64,000 nucleotides of DNA from the NCBI GenBank assembly GCA_003427395.1, contig BFEA01000066.1, forward strand, positions 3,247,169 through 3,311,168, in the 5' to 3' direction. This DNA is from Chara braunii (lineage: Eukaryota; Streptophyta; Charophyceae; Charales; Characeae). The notes under the pieces were generated by a model. It saw only the letters and a program-made list of their open reading frames with translations. It was not told where the DNA came from and made no database searches. The translations under genes were made by a program, and so were the position numbers. This document shows positions 12,595 through 24,589 of this stretch, in pieces (positions within the stretch are counted from its first letter, which is position 1; every line of letters begins with the position of its first letter).

Positions 12595-13021
12595 TTATTC
12601 CTCGACAACATAAGCCCCTCAACAGGTGGAGATGATATCCCAGTAAAGGGTCTGACATAGGTACTCAAAGAGAAGCTCTCCCCTACGCGCTCAAACCTTT
12701 TCTTTTCATGCCCTATATCTGACGCTCGTTGCCAACATCGACCACCTCTATCCTCTTCAAACCTATGTCGTGGCACATTGATATCAATATCAAACTCATC
12801 AGGGTCAATAAAATAACAGGTAAGAACATACATACCATAAAGTTTTCATCCCAGATTGTTAGTGCCTCATACCTCACGATTTCGTAGGGAATCACCGCTC
12901 TCCTTTTTATAGAATTAAGGGAATTAAGCAGTTTATCAGAATCTTCCTTACCCAGCTTCCTATATCCACTTCCCAACCTAATCCAGGGTTTCACTTTTGA
13001 AGGTATGTATGATCGACTCAT
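12567..13021 (-). pseudogene. Pre-gag repeated domain, element 1 unit M4
   Basis: It starts MSRSYIPSKVKPW at 13,021; the ATG overlaps the stop of unit M3 (ATGA). It contains LLNSLNSIKRRAVIPYEIVR, a frameshift near 12,835, then YVLTCYFIDPDEFDIDINV and SRNNWSAMIDF. The closest relative is the neighbouring unit M3 (SSNNWSALIEFALKVRR), consistent with tandem duplication. Confidence 0.65.
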
Positions 13022-13502
13022 TTGTATCTTTGGTCTCTTCTCACTTTAAGTGCAAACTCAATCAAAGCGGACCAGTTGTTACTTGACACAATATCAGGTA
13101 AAGGAGGAGTTGGGAATCCCTCAAAGACAACAAATCGAGTAGATCCAATGAAACACTTATTTTCTCTCTCAAGTCTTTCTTTCTCTTTCAATAGAACTTC
13201 CTCGGCGAATCCCCAACATCTCCCATAGACAACATCAACACTTCTCTCTTTAGGAACATAGACCCTTACGCCGATATGTCAACGTCTGTAAAGTAGAATG
13301 TCAAGATATAAAACTGTTCCTGCTTCCATCCACTCTCGACCATCTCATACTTGATAATTTTGTATGAGAACACTTCTTTCTCACTTAAGGCGTTCAGTGA
13401 TCTTAGGAGGTACTCGACCTTTTCTTTGCTTGGACCTGAGCCTCTGACAAATTTCAGTCTTCTCTGTTTGATTTCCTCTGCTGAAGTTTCTCTTGTTCTC
13501 AT
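13018..13502 (-). pseudogene. Pre-gag repeated domain, element 1 unit M3
   Basis: It starts MRTRETSAEEIKQRRLKFV, then YLLRSLNALSEKEVFSYKII, FYILTFYFTDVD, and after a frameshift GVRVYVPKERSVD, KEKERLEREN, FPTPPLPDIVSSNNW and ALIEFALKVRR. With one frame correction the whole domain of about 155 residues is present. Predicted soluble; no membrane segment. Function unknown. Confidence 0.65.
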
Positions 13503-13930
13503 GACTGCTTTCTCATTTCTTCCATCTAAGTACCATGTTAATTATTGGCAACCAATTACTTCCGTCACAGTAACTCTCAGGAATAGTGGGAATCAGAATT
13601 GTCTCATAGGTTACAGACATTAACCCCCATTCCACTTTCTTCTTTCGTTTGATTAGATCCGCCTTCTCGCCGTAGATAGACTGAACAATAATTGCTCATA
13701 ACCAATTAAAGGATTCACCATCGTTGCAGCCTCCCTTCTTGACGTAGGGACGAATATCATAGATATCTCCCTCCACGAAGTGAGTCAGTACTACACAGAT
13801 GGTCGAACTGCCAGAGTGGTAAGCCCAACAGTGCTCATACTGATAGGGAAATACCCCTTTAATAATAAACTTTGAGAACTCCTTCAGTGGTTCAGTAGTT
13901 AGTATTCTTGATGGAATCTCTTATTCTCTG
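13499..13930 (-). pseudogene. Pre-gag repeated domain, element 1 unit M2
   Basis: The best preserved unit. It reads GVFPYQYEHCWAYHSGSS, ICVVLTHFVEGDIYDIRPYV, then KKKVEWGLMSV, IPESYCDGSNWLPIINMVLR. A single in-frame TGA follows FNWL. It begins about 300 bp after the PBS, the same relative place as unit P1 in element 3. Domain not recognised. Confidence 0.7.
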
Positions 13931-14232
13931 ACTCGTTCTCTTCTTTCTCAGTTCTTCAGGAACATCTAGGGCTCATAAGGCATATATGTGATCAAGCCTG
14001 ATCCTCTTCAATAAGTAATGTCCGTCTCCTCCTCCGGCCCAGTGTGGTACCTCACACATGCAGAGATGAGACCCGGTTAGCAATTGAAAACTTCTAATAA
14101 AATAATGACCCACTCAAGATGTCAGAGTCTATCTGAAAATTCAGACATAATCAACAGTTCTCATGACCTAATTAAAGGCTCAAAGCGGTTGCTGACCCAG
14201 GCTTGTTCCGGACATGAAAAATTTTCATTTCC

Positions 14233-14250
14233 CCGGCAACGGCGCAATTT
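14233..14250 (-). promoter_or_regulatory. Primer-binding site of element 1 (tRNA-Asp type)
   Basis: The plus strand reads CCCCGGCAACGGCGCAA, the complement of a PBS that differs by one base from the 3' end of plant tRNA-Asp (CCCCGGCAACGGCGCCA). It would prime minus-strand synthesis. The LTR end, TGTCGCAC on the plus strand at 14,252, follows after a few T bases. Confidence 0.75.
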
Positions 14251-14846
14251 TTGTCGCACTTTTTTCCAATCGGGCCACTTCGGGCGACCAGAAAGCCAAC
14301 AGGTTGTCACGCAGGATTTGGTGGTTGTTGGCAGTAAATAAAATAAATTAAAAAAAGCAAATCCCTTTCTGTTGTGTGCGTCCGACTTCGAGCGAGACCC
14401 TTCAATTACGGTCTTCGTCGGTCCCTGGTCTTATGAATCTTTTATTTTGATTCGAAACAGCAAAGAATCATGCAAATAATAATCATAAAATTCAAATATG
14501 TCATGCATGTATCAATTTTGCCAATTTACTAATTTCTGAGAACTGTGACAAGATCATCAGAGAACGTGATAATCAAGCAAAGCAATACTGAAAATGCAGG
14601 ACTGACAGACTCGAACAATGGTAAGGGTAAGTGAGGGAAGAATGAAAACTCTTAATAATCTCAGACAATACACATGAAGAGAGCATGACCAACACTAGTC
14701 AAAAGTTCTCACTCATCCCTCTGAATCTCACACTAAATCTCTTATTTTCTTACATGTCTCTTGTGCTTCCGGCCAAGTCTTCGTACCCTCTGAGGTTGTG
14801 GTCTCTCGATGTAAAGCCACCTGAAGCCCGCTAGTTCTGAGCATCT

Positions 14847-15398
14847 TCATCCAAGTCCCATGATACGAAAGTCAACCATAGCACAAAATTCTTCCCATAG
14901 AGTAGGAAGGTATGACTGAGAGAAAATCCCTCGTCTGAGATACCGGAACTCAGAGGGTTCTGTTAATGCCTCGTAATCAATGGCCGCAGGAGAGATATAG
15001 CTCGTGGCTAGTTCTACCAAGTCTTCCTAACAAGAACCGTCAGTAAGAAGGAAGGGAACTGGAGGTCTGGGATAGTCAGAGAAGAGTTTCGACCCGAAGC
15101 TACGGATCAGCTTTGTTCCACCCTCATCAAGCTCTTTTTCTCTCTCCTTGAGATACCTGGCTGCTGCAATCCAGACAGAATCGAAGTGCTTATGAATCTC
15201 TCTCCCTTTCTTCACATAGGGTCTCCGGTCATGAATGGTTCCCTCAACGAACTTAGTGTGAACCACAAAGATTGACAGTTTATCTCGCTTGAAACCAGTT
15301 GCATTGACATACCGATACTAGAAGGCATCTCTAGAGGTAATACTGTTGAGACTAGCCAGAACCGACTCACTGACGGAATAAGACTGAACTGTACTCAT
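14847..15398 (-). pseudogene. Repeated domain copy M1, on the LTR side of the PBS
   Basis: The ATG at 15,398 opens MSTVQSYSVSESVLASLNS. It continues with SIFVVHTKFVEGTIHDRRPY, then YLKEREKELDEGG, YPRPPVPFLLTDGSC, a TAG where other units have Trp, and a C-terminal extension to 14,847 (AAIDYEALTEPSEF, FCAMVDFRIMGLG). Clearly the same domain as M2-M5. It is puzzling because it sits upstream of the PBS, which would put it in the 5' LTR. Confidence 0.6.
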
Positions 15399-18300
15399 AT
15401 GATGAGTTGGATGCTGGAATCAACACCTGCGTCTTTTTGTAATGTTTGATTGCAGATTGATACCGATCTTTGATGCAATTAAGAAAGGTTAAATGTTGAT
15501 TGAGTGCTGACTTGATGCTGGTTGGACGCTGATTGGATAACGGATCACCAAACACTGGTCTCTTAGCACCCAATAGGTAAAAAAGTCTGCAGACATCGGA
15601 GTGGCACTAGCGAACCTGAGTTGCTGGTTGATTTCAGACTAAAAATTTCGAGTAATTCGGATGATTGAGAGTTCGGTCGGATGCTGATTGGGCTTTGACT
15701 GATGCTTTCTGATATCTCGGGTGACTGAGTATTAGAGTGCTGGTTGAACTGCTGATTGGTGATTACCCGATGGCAAGAAAGAAATTTGGGTATCGTAGTG
15801 CTCATCTAAGCTTTGCCTTGGCCTGCTGCACCGATTCTAGAGACGAGCCGGTGCTATGCAATTTACCATTCTGATCTTGGAAATAAAACTTGTACTCAAT
15901 GAAAGTTTCTTCCTTAATTTTCAGCACTACACTCTCCCTCTAGGCTGTTTTCTGACGCTCCATACTTAAAATAGCCTTCAAGTTGTCTACCCAATTTTCA
16001 TATTTTCCCAATGTAACACCACATTTCATCACCAGGACCTCTCCCTCCCTCATGATTCCAACACGCCCAAAATCTCAAGCAAAGAGTAGGTTAGACCACG
16101 GGTAACTCTGGGGAGGTTCCACACATGTTAACAAACAACACCGGATCCAAGCACCGCTTTCGCCTGCTCAACCTTTTCTAATAAGGAACCCGCTTTGTGC
16201 TTGTTTTTTCTGCATTTATAGTTATCGAGACCTTTCTTTCTACCTCAGCGTCTCTACTCAACTTACTATCCAGCGAGCTGAAAACGGTAAGGGTTCCGTC
16301 AGAAACGACTCATGCAATAAGCAGGATAGATTACCGATGACCTTCAGAGGTTTTGCAGAAACAACAGTTTGAGTGTTGATGCAAGAGTGCGGCTAAGAAC
16401 AACGTTACCCTCCATCCCTGATAAAATGCTGAGGTTGGGAGTCAGATCTTCTTGGATAGGTCACGAAGGTAAACTGAGTGAATCCCAACTTTGTCAGAAA
16501 ATGTTGCCTGCACTCTGGCGTTACTTGATCTTTCTTCTTAGTTAACTCACTGGGAGATAACGACTAGTGAGCAAGTTTCTCGCTAGTTCTCGACTGTCCT
16601 CTTTGCATCTTTAATTGTCTTAATGGTGAGAGAGTGTGGTTAATTCACGCAAGTCGTTCACTGTTTTAAATAAAGTCTGGTCGAGACATAACAGCATCTC
16701 GCGAGTGGCGTGCATTACAGCAGCTAAGGAGGGACCCGTGACTGGGCAGTAACTTGTCGATACCCATAAGTATCACTCGTGGCCTCTCTTTCTATTCAAC
16801 ACTTACTCTTCCCCCCCCCTTATATGCATCTGAGTACATACCCTACTAGTCCCCATCTAGTGAGATCTTGACCAACAAGTACGTCACTTTTCTCAGTACA
16901 GCTCCCTTCTTTCCCATTAGTCACGCATGCAAGATTCTCATGAAGCGGTAATGGTTCTTCTCTGTTTGGTTTCTTTCTCTTGGCGAGGCCTTGGCAGGAA
17001 CCAGTCAGAGCCCCATCTGGCTGTACTCATTACCCCAGTACAGTTTGTCAAGGCGTACAATGAAACGGAAGAGAATTCCTTTGTTCGAATTAGGGGGACG
17101 CAAACTCACTAAAGATGACAAAGGAGGTGGGATCAACGAGGATCATTAATGAAATGCAATTAAAAAAAAAAAAGGGGGAGAGACAGTCGTGGCTTCGACT
17201 CTTGTCCCTGCCCAGGGTTCGCTCATGACGGAGGTTTTGACAAGTCAAGCTTTGTTAACCCTCAGCTCCCTCATCCCCACTCACACCCCGTGTACAATCT
17301 TAATTGGCAGTTACCCGCCAATTAGGTCGGGACCCAGGATTTAAGTCACTGCATATCCCGAGCGACAGAGACACGAGCGCGGTTGCGTTACCTTTGTCGG
17401 AGTACCTCTGCGGCAAAGGTAATCAACCTCTCATCTTAATGTTACTCAAATCCAGGCGACCGATTAATCCCGACAATAACCAACTCTTCATACAAACGAT
17501 GGTCACGATACGTCATCAACAAAGAAAGAGAACGATAACAACTTGACATCATTAAAAACTTACACAGAATCATTTTTACCAACACTTCTGATCTTTTCAG
17601 TGGCTCGATCACAACCCTGTTCTCAGCTCATCTTCAGGGTCGACAATCTAAGAGTTCCCTTAGTCATCTCCAAACCCTCATTCATCAAGTATCATTGGCA
17701 CGTAGCATCAACAACGATCGAGGGAGATCCAAACAGCCTAGGGGAGACAGGTCGCCCTACTGATATCAGGTTAATAACACGCCACACTTTTACGTTGATG
17801 ACAACAGTTACAATCGTAAGTCTATGTCATGAAAAGAGGAATGACGCTTGGAGACAAGCACCTTCTTGAGAAGGTTCCGCCCCTACGCCCCCTGCTTACA
17901 ACTGACACCACAAAACGCATATACCACTTCTAGTTACTTCGTACAGATTACGACTCCGCGTACAAGGGATGACTCATGGCATGCTCACACGACATGCCCC
18001 CTTTTCCTATTTGAAACCGTGCAATTCTCACCCCCCCCCCCCTTTTCTCCAGTGTATATTACTCATTCTTTCTCTCACGAACAAGGGTTGCGGAGCGGTC
18101 GCGAGAATTACCCACAGGCTGCCTCATATGTTTGTGCCAGTCTTTTTCTTGTTCACTCACTCAGGAAAGCTATGATAATAACCACAAACTCAGATGTGAA
18201 GATGTGCGATGGGGCTACGACAAAGAGGGTGAGTGAGACAAAAATGTTGCCCTCTAGGAACCACCATCGCCGCATATTGTTGTTGTCTGCCTTCTTCCCA

Positions 18301-18701
18301 TTTTTCCCAAGTCGAAGTTAGCACTCAACATAGTCAGTCGCTCTCAGTCTTGCTTTTCCAGATATGAAGAGTTTGTTTGACTGCGCGTAACCTTCGGGGA
18401 AGTCACCAATGAGAACTCCATCCTCCGTTTATTATGGGAAACAGTGAAGGCGTCACCAATCACTTCAGCCGAGGGGCGCGCGGAGCATGCTCAGACAACG
18501 ATGTGGACTGCAATGAGCCGGCCTCAAGCACATGGCAGAGGCGAGCACCACTCTCCCCTCTCTGCCGTGTTAAGGAAAGTTGTGGGTCTAAACTGTGGTT
18601 TCCTCTCTTCTTTCACGCACCACTTTGCGCTCTACTGTAGTGCACTCATCAATGGTCACGCTTTCTCTTGTCACGTGAAGTCGTCCCTCTACCTCCGACG
18701 A
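15399..18701. other. No gene seen
   Basis: 15,490-15,790 has loose repeats of a GATGCTGRTTG-like word. There is a short A/G tract at 17,161 and a C run at 18,030. Frames such as 17,848-18,321 have no domain and no second copy. Part of this should be the 5' LTR of element 1, but its outer end could not be fixed. Confidence 0.4.
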
Positions 18702-19333
18702 CGATGAGTGATCAAACAGCACACCGCGTACGCGCTAACGAAACCTATAATCGTTACTAGCTTCATCCCCAACTGGAGAAAAAAACTTTGCAGACCACAA
18801 TTCACAGTCTTGTTAGCCTCTTGCACCCACTTCATTATCGAGTTGACCGTCTCTGCGCACACACGGCGGCTAGCTCCCCGTCACATCGTCTCGCTTGAGC
18901 TTTGCATAGTGAGCATGCTAAAACCTCTCTCTTGTCTGCTCGCCCGAGAAGGTTGCAGTGGCGATCTTCTCTCTCCCTGGTTCTCATATGTGTCCCCCTC
19001 TCTCTGGCTTCCCACACTCTAAGGTCAAGTTGACGTCAACATCCTAAGCACAGATACTTCACTCGCACACACGGTCTAGCCTCTCTCGCGTGTGTATCAT
19101 GGTCTCAGTCTGTTTTCCGCCGTCGTGAGCGAGCCTCCCATCACCGCCTAGTGACCTTGGTCCCGCTCATGTCGTCACGAGCTGGCCTCCTGGCCCCTTT
19201 CCACGGGTTCTGCAGGCGGGTGATCCCGTCGCCACCGGTCCCATCCGTGCCAGGATTGGGTCGCCTCTGCGTCACTCATTTCAGACTCACCTTCAGAGTT
19301 CCGGTCGACATAATGCATTTCCCTGATCGTAGT
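18702..19333 (+). repeat. Dispersed repeat R1, copy 2
   Basis: Direct copy of 421-1,052. The match starts at ACGACGATGAGTGATCAAAC and ends after the GGTCGACAT-TGCA stretch. Downstream sequences are unrelated. Confidence 0.8.
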
Positions 19334-19775
19334 AGAGCGGTGCGCCGCGTCAACGTATAGTTGACTCGTCGCGGCCAGCCTCCACACCATAGGGCTGCTT
19401 GAGGTCACGATCAACAGAATGCTGACACGCTGGTTTGGCCCTTGGGTCGAGTCTGCGGGCAAGACGACACGACGGTCCAGCCCCATGGATATCGAATCAC
19501 GGCTTTTGGGCTGAACCGCCGCGTCTGCAAGGGCCAGATTAGTAGGGCCCGGTCCGAACGGTACTAAAAACGGACCAAGGGTTAGTGAGAAAAATAAAAT
19601 TGACCACTTGGGACCGGACATACCGCGTCGGGAAGAGTACGGTCGGAAATGGTCAAGGGGAATACGGGATTGGGCCCTTATTATGATTAAAAAGGGGTAT
19701 TTTATTTTCAAAACAAGGCCAACCCTTAATATTCCAAAGTCGGGCCAGTTCAAGCCCGACACTAATTTAGTACTG

Positions 19776-20283
19776 GTCTATGCTATTTTTAGCGCAGACC
19801 ACGCTATTTTTAGCGCAGACCTGAGTTATTTTTAGCGCAGGCTCGCGCTAAATATAGCGCAGGCCCGCGCTATTTTTATCCCAAGTCCCGCGCTAATTTT
19901 AGCGCAGTCCCGTGCTAATTTTAACACGGGACTGACTGTTCATGTCCCGAAGTCGGGACGGTCCCCAGTCCCATGCTATTTTTAGCGCAGTCCCACGCTA
20001 ATTTTAGCACAGGTCCGACTTATATTTAGCGCAGACCCGTGCTATTTTTAACATGGTACTGACTGTTCGTGTCCCAAAGTTGGGACTGTCCTAGTCCCGT
20101 GCTAATTTTAGCGCAGTCCCTCACTAATTTTAGCACAGGCCCACGCTATGTTTAGCGCAGACCCGTGCTATTTTTAACAAGGGACTGACTGTTCGTGTCC
20201 CAAAGTCGGGACTGTCCCAGCCCGCGCTAATTTTAGTACAGGCCTGCGCTAATTTTAGCACAAGTCTGTGCTATTTTTAGCCC
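19776..20283. repeat. Array of palindromic 22-bp repeats with higher-order 127-bp period
   Basis: About 20 units related to GCGCTAATTTTAGCGCAGTC. Each contains the inverted arms GCGCTAA/TTAGCGC around a TT spacer. A second word (CTGACTGTTCGTGTCCCAAA, then GTCGGGACTGTCC) recurs at about 19,930, 20,059 and 20,184, giving a higher-order period near 127 bp. The array stops about 40 bp before a TATA-like box. Confidence 0.85.
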
Positions 20284-20321
20284 AAGGACTGCTGCACTTC
20301 ACCCGACCACCCGGCCTCTTC

Positions 20322-20331
20322 ACTATAAAAG
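20322..20331 (+). promoter_or_regulatory. TATA-like box after palindrome array
   Basis: CACTATAAAAG on the plus strand about 40 bp after the last palindromic unit. The spacing suggests a promoter reading rightwards, but no convincing coding frame follows before 20,678. Confidence 0.4.
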
Positions 20332-20698
20332 ATAGGTCGTGCCACTTGAGAGAGAGAAGCCCTCACTTGCGGAAATGCGGAAGTGCTGGCGGAACGGCGG
20401 GCTGGAGCTGCAGCGCTGGAGCCAGTAAGAGAAGGAGAAAGACCAAGGCAAGCAAGAGGGAGGTAAAGGGGCGGAGCTGCTCGGGGAAGCAAGGCGGTCC
20501 TGGTTCTCACTAGGGCCACAACCTTCTCCCCTGCCTCCTCCCCTATCTCTCTCCCTTTGCTCCTTTCGCTCCCTCTCTTCTTCCTCCCTCTCCCTACTCA
20601 CTTCCGTCATTTCCCTTAGTCAAGCCGGTTGCTTATGAGTAGGCCCCTTTTTACTTCCTGTTCGCACCCTTGCATCCCTGATGCAGAAATCGAATAGG

Positions 20699-21331
20699 CG
20701 TTGCGCGCGAGACTTAATATAAACTGCGCGGATGCGGGGGTTAACTCATATCGACTCGCAATGCAAGCGTACGCAAGCAATCGCGATGACGACGTACTAT
20801 GTGGTACCCACACTCGCGCGGCCCTCGTTAATTTGAGGGTCGTGTTCGACACTCAAGTGTCAGCTGACACACGCCTTGAGGGTTGATCTCTCGACGCCAG
20901 ACAACCGCCGTGCGCGGTTGAAGACCACACACCCTCTTCTGCACCCTTATGCATAGTGGGTGGTACACAGGTCCATGCCTGTGGTGGTAGTCGTCTCCCG
21001 CGGCCTTAGGAGTAAGTCCTCCCCACGCCTGGGCGAAAGTCAAGGGGTTTGACTTTGACGGCTGCCACGGACTACAACGTCCAACCAGAATAATCCTTAA
21101 AAAGCAAACAGAGCACACACGAAAACAAGAAGAGGGGCTAGGGCAACCCCCCCCCCCCCCTTTGTCTTAGAAGGAATCGTGACCTTGGGGTACCCTCCCC
21201 CTTTGTGGTTGGTGTCGGCGGCCTAGAATAATCCAAGCGCTGCACTTACGCGCGAGCCCGGCGATCCCATAACCTTTAGACGCTGGGGCGGCTAGACGTT
21301 GCGCGCAGGACTCTGATATAAAGCTGCGCGA
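20699..21331. promoter_or_regulatory. Paired GC-flanked TATA-like motifs in LTR
   Basis: Two related words lie about 600 bp apart: CGTTGCGCGCGAGACTTAAT then ATAAACTGCGCG (20,699), and CGTTGCGCGCAGGACTCTGA then TATAAAGCTGCGCG (21,297). Both are conserved in the right LTR (about 39,937 and 40,536). Each puts an AT-rich TATA-like core between GC-rich arms. Role unknown. Confidence 0.4.
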
Positions 21332-22298
21332 CCGCAGGCCAATCCTACGCCAACCACTAATGCCAATCAGACGTGGTAACCGCGGCTCCGGCCTCGCGAT
21401 ATTGAATGGCTGAAGGAACGCATCGCGAGGGGTTACCCCTCACGATATTGAATGGATGAAGGACGTGCCGTTCGGCCCTCGCAACATCTCCGCCTTTCAG
21501 GTGGAGTGCCCCGCCCGCCAAAGTACATAGGCTCTATGCGAGGGGAGACTCCTCCCCTTCAAGGCCTAGGGCTTAGGATGTCCTGGACAAGGACCTTGAA
21601 TCCCAGCCCAGAACCAACGTCCGACCAAGAAAGCCCAAACACGCAAATAGGCAGAGGGGAGGGTCTTCCCTGTCTCTCAATCCCAACTTTTACGCAGTGT
21701 TAACATGGCCTCTTAGGCCTCCCGAACGCTCATCATACGTATACCCACGCATACATACAAAAAGGGGGATAAAGTTGTGACGATCACTTCTCACAGGAAC
21801 AGTGAGACTCCTCACAACCATGTATACGTATATGGAGTTGCAGGCAGTCCAAATCCAAAATCCGAATCACAGAACATACCTGCAATCACACCAAGAATCA
21901 AACGACAAAGCACGCACTACACGGAGTAAACCCCAACCGTTCTCTATGCTCATACCCCTTCGCTTTAGCCATGCAAGCCCCAATTGCCAGCCCAACCAAC
22001 CTCAATTAAATACTCAGTACCTTTGTTAAATGGCCATTCAATAAAAGTCATGGTGAAACCCTTACCAAACAGTAAAACCACCAGGGCTAAAGCCTCTTAG
22101 GTTGAGTATGGGGAGTGAGTTCGAATTGAGTCGAAGACCGACGAATCGGCAACTGACCTGTTATCAGTGATAACACAAGACGATCCTCAAGGGATCAAGA
22201 TGAGTCTAGTCCTGATCTTGAATCAGACACCCCAAAGGACCTATAGCACAAGATAGGTCAAATGGCCAAGCTAAATCATCAGCATATGGGGGATAAAC

Positions 22299-22578
22299 NN
22301 NNNNNNNNNNNNNNNNNNNNNNNNNNNNNNNNNNNNNNNNNNNNNNNNNNNNNNNNNNNNNNNNNNNNNNNNNNNNNNNNNNNNNNNNNNNNNNNNNNNN
22401 NNNNNNNNNNNNNNNNNNNNNNNNNNNNNNNNNNNNNNNNNNNNNNNNNNNNNNNNNNNNNNNNNNNNNNNNNNNNNNNNNNNNNNNNNNNNNNNNNNNN
22501 NNNNNNNNNNNNNNNNNNNNNNNNNNNNNNNNNNNNNNNNNNNNNNNNNNNNNNNNNNNNNNNNNNNNNNNNNNNNNN
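22299..22578. other. Assembly gap, 280 N
   Basis: The intact right LTR carries 41,536-42,639 at this place, so the true content should be about 1.1 kb: the 120-bp repeat and the first hairpin. Confidence 0.98.
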
Positions 22579-22644
22579 CGCCCTGAATTGTTTAAATAGC
22601 CAAGTTCTATATATCTCTCTGAACTTAATCTTCAAGGGGGCATA

Positions 22645-23361
22645 AGGCTGAGCCGCTCAACTTAGAACACTGCTCAGCCTGCCTAAGTTTACCTTCAGTT
22701 ATACCTCTTAGTTACACTCTCTTCAGTTGTGGTAAGCTATAGTCAGGCTACCTAAACTTATAGAGCGGCCTNATGAGCNTGTTCATAATAACATAGTAAT
22801 ACATTATAGCCAGGTTATATCCATTGGGTTCCAACATGTGCGAGACATTGGGTCAGACTACCTAAGCTTATAGAGCGGTGTGATCCTCTGCCAGGTTCGT
22901 TTCACTTTGATCCAGTCTATGCGAGGCAGTGGGACAGGCTACCTAAACTTATAGAGCGGCCTGTCCCCTGCCAAATCTATTCCCTCATAATAAGACAGGA
23001 GGGGGGGTTGAACCACCTAAACTTATAGAGCGGTTCTGACCCCCTCGTTNAGAAACAAAGAAACAGAAAAAATCTCTTAATAAACAAGGCGACCCAGGGC
23101 ACCTAAACTTATAGAGCGCCCTGAGCCCCTGAAGATCAAGCATAATCAACCCTCGCCTGTCAGAGCAGTCAGGACACCTAAACTTATAGAGCATCCTGAC
23201 CCTCCATGCAATTCACAGCACNAGGCTTCCCCAAACTTATGGGGACATCCTAGCCTCCAGAGCTTCAGGCTACCTAAACTTATAGAGCGGNCTGNAGCTC
23301 TATGCAATCAAAAAATAAACAAAGCGCTGGGCTTCCCCAAACTTAAGGGGACCTCCAAGCC
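22645..23361 (-). repeat. Hairpin array with conserved loop (left LTR)
   Basis: Ten successive hairpins. Seven share a loop close to TACCTAAACTTATAGAGCG, and two more keep only its core (CCCCAAACTTATGGGG type, 23,223 and 23,330). The stems differ completely but pair: GGCAG-GGGACAGGC with GCCTGTCCCCTGCC (22,925-22,972), GTCAGGA/TCCTGAC (23,168-23,200), CAGGGC/GCCCTG (23,095-23,123), GAGCTTCAGGC with GNCTGNAGCTC (23,260-23,300). The first, at 22,645, has a perfect 9-bp stem and a divergent loop. Confidence 0.85.
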
Positions 23362-24589
23362 TTAGTGACCCAGTCAATCTGCACACAATACTGCCTTCCT
23401 CCCAACCTTGCCCCCAGATGTCACCCATTTCATTCGCAATCTACTTTCAGGCAATCACCAAACTGAAACTGAGATTTGCCCACACATTCTTTTACTTCAA
23501 TCTGACTTATGTCCTGAAAGTCAAACTCAGAACCAAGTACATGATCCACACAATATACTCTGTCAAACATAGAGAGATGTATACGTAGGGGTTATAGTTG
23601 GGTTTATAAAGGGAATCAAGGGATTACCACTGAGTTCCCTGCCTCCAGGACTCCGCGTGAGTCCCGGCAGAGCTCCTGCAATCGGTGGGGCAACCTCCCA
23701 CAGAGGCCTTGGCGCGGATCACGGGCTGCAATCCTGCCTATCGCCTTCCGTTCAGGGCCAACGGACTAGACCTTAGAGGGAGAAGGATAGAAGGAGCAAG
23801 TTTGAGGCTCTCGAGATCCAGGGGAGGCACACTCAGACTCGCGTGAGAGGGCCTTGAACCCTTGACGCACCTGAGGGCTCCACAATGGTGGCCAAAAACG
23901 CAGCAATCCAAGCAACCAGCAGTGTACACAGGCCTCCGTACGCAGCAGCAAGGTGCTACGGCAGATAGCAACGTCTGCGGCATTCCTAGCACCAGTAGCA
24001 TCTGGCGCTGTGCTCTGAGCCAACAGTCGCTGCTGCAGCACACACCGCTAGAACGGCCAGTGGGGCGTTCGATCACGTGCCGCAGTCCTCAGCAGTTGGC
24101 GGCAGATAGCAGTCACTGCTGGGCTATGCAGTTGAGGCACACCCTGCTCGGTCAGCGCAGTGCCGCTCAGCACTCTCGGCGATACACAGCATCCCCCAGT
24201 ACGTGGGGCAGCTGCTGCCGCGGAGGCACAATAGGCAGGTAGGCAGGGAGCCAATCGTCGGAAGAGCCTCCAGGCTTACGGCTAACTCATGGTATTGCCG
24301 TCTAGCTAACAGAACGAACAGCGTGTCACCCAATAGGCACTCCCGCAATCACTGTGCGCGGCGGCCAGGCTCGACAAATGCCTTCACACGCAGCCATAGA
24401 TCTTAGCAGCTCCTAGCAACGACATGCAACGACTGTACTAGCTCCAAGCACAGTCAATGAAGTAGCTCAGTCGCAACAAAGTATCAACCGCGGCCCCCTC
24501 CACTCATACCGAATCAACCAGTTAACTGACTGTAGCGCCAGTAGTCCGACCAGCCGCTCTCCCGCTTCCGCCACAGACTTTACTCAGCC

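Larger units (their letters stand above)
6022..14250 (-). mobile_element. Ty3/gypsy element 1, internal region, decayed and internally inverted
   Basis: Reading down the minus strand the order is: tRNA-Asp-like PBS (14,233-14,250), a tandem domain array (13,930-12,164), a small module (11,961-11,717), gag (11,383-9,660), an inverted plus-strand block with protease and the RT N-terminus (8,459-9,659), then RT core, RNase H and integrase (8,458-6,022). Apart from the inversion the gene order is gag-PR-RT-RH-IN, as in Ty3/gypsy. It is closely related to element 3 on the plus strand at 50.5-57.5 kb. No matching 3' LTR could be paired in the window. Confidence 0.85.

Noticed and set aside
17848-18321. 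Host gene of 157 aa
   Set aside because: No domain, low-complexity Ser/Pro/Thr composition, no splice-supported extension and no conservation.
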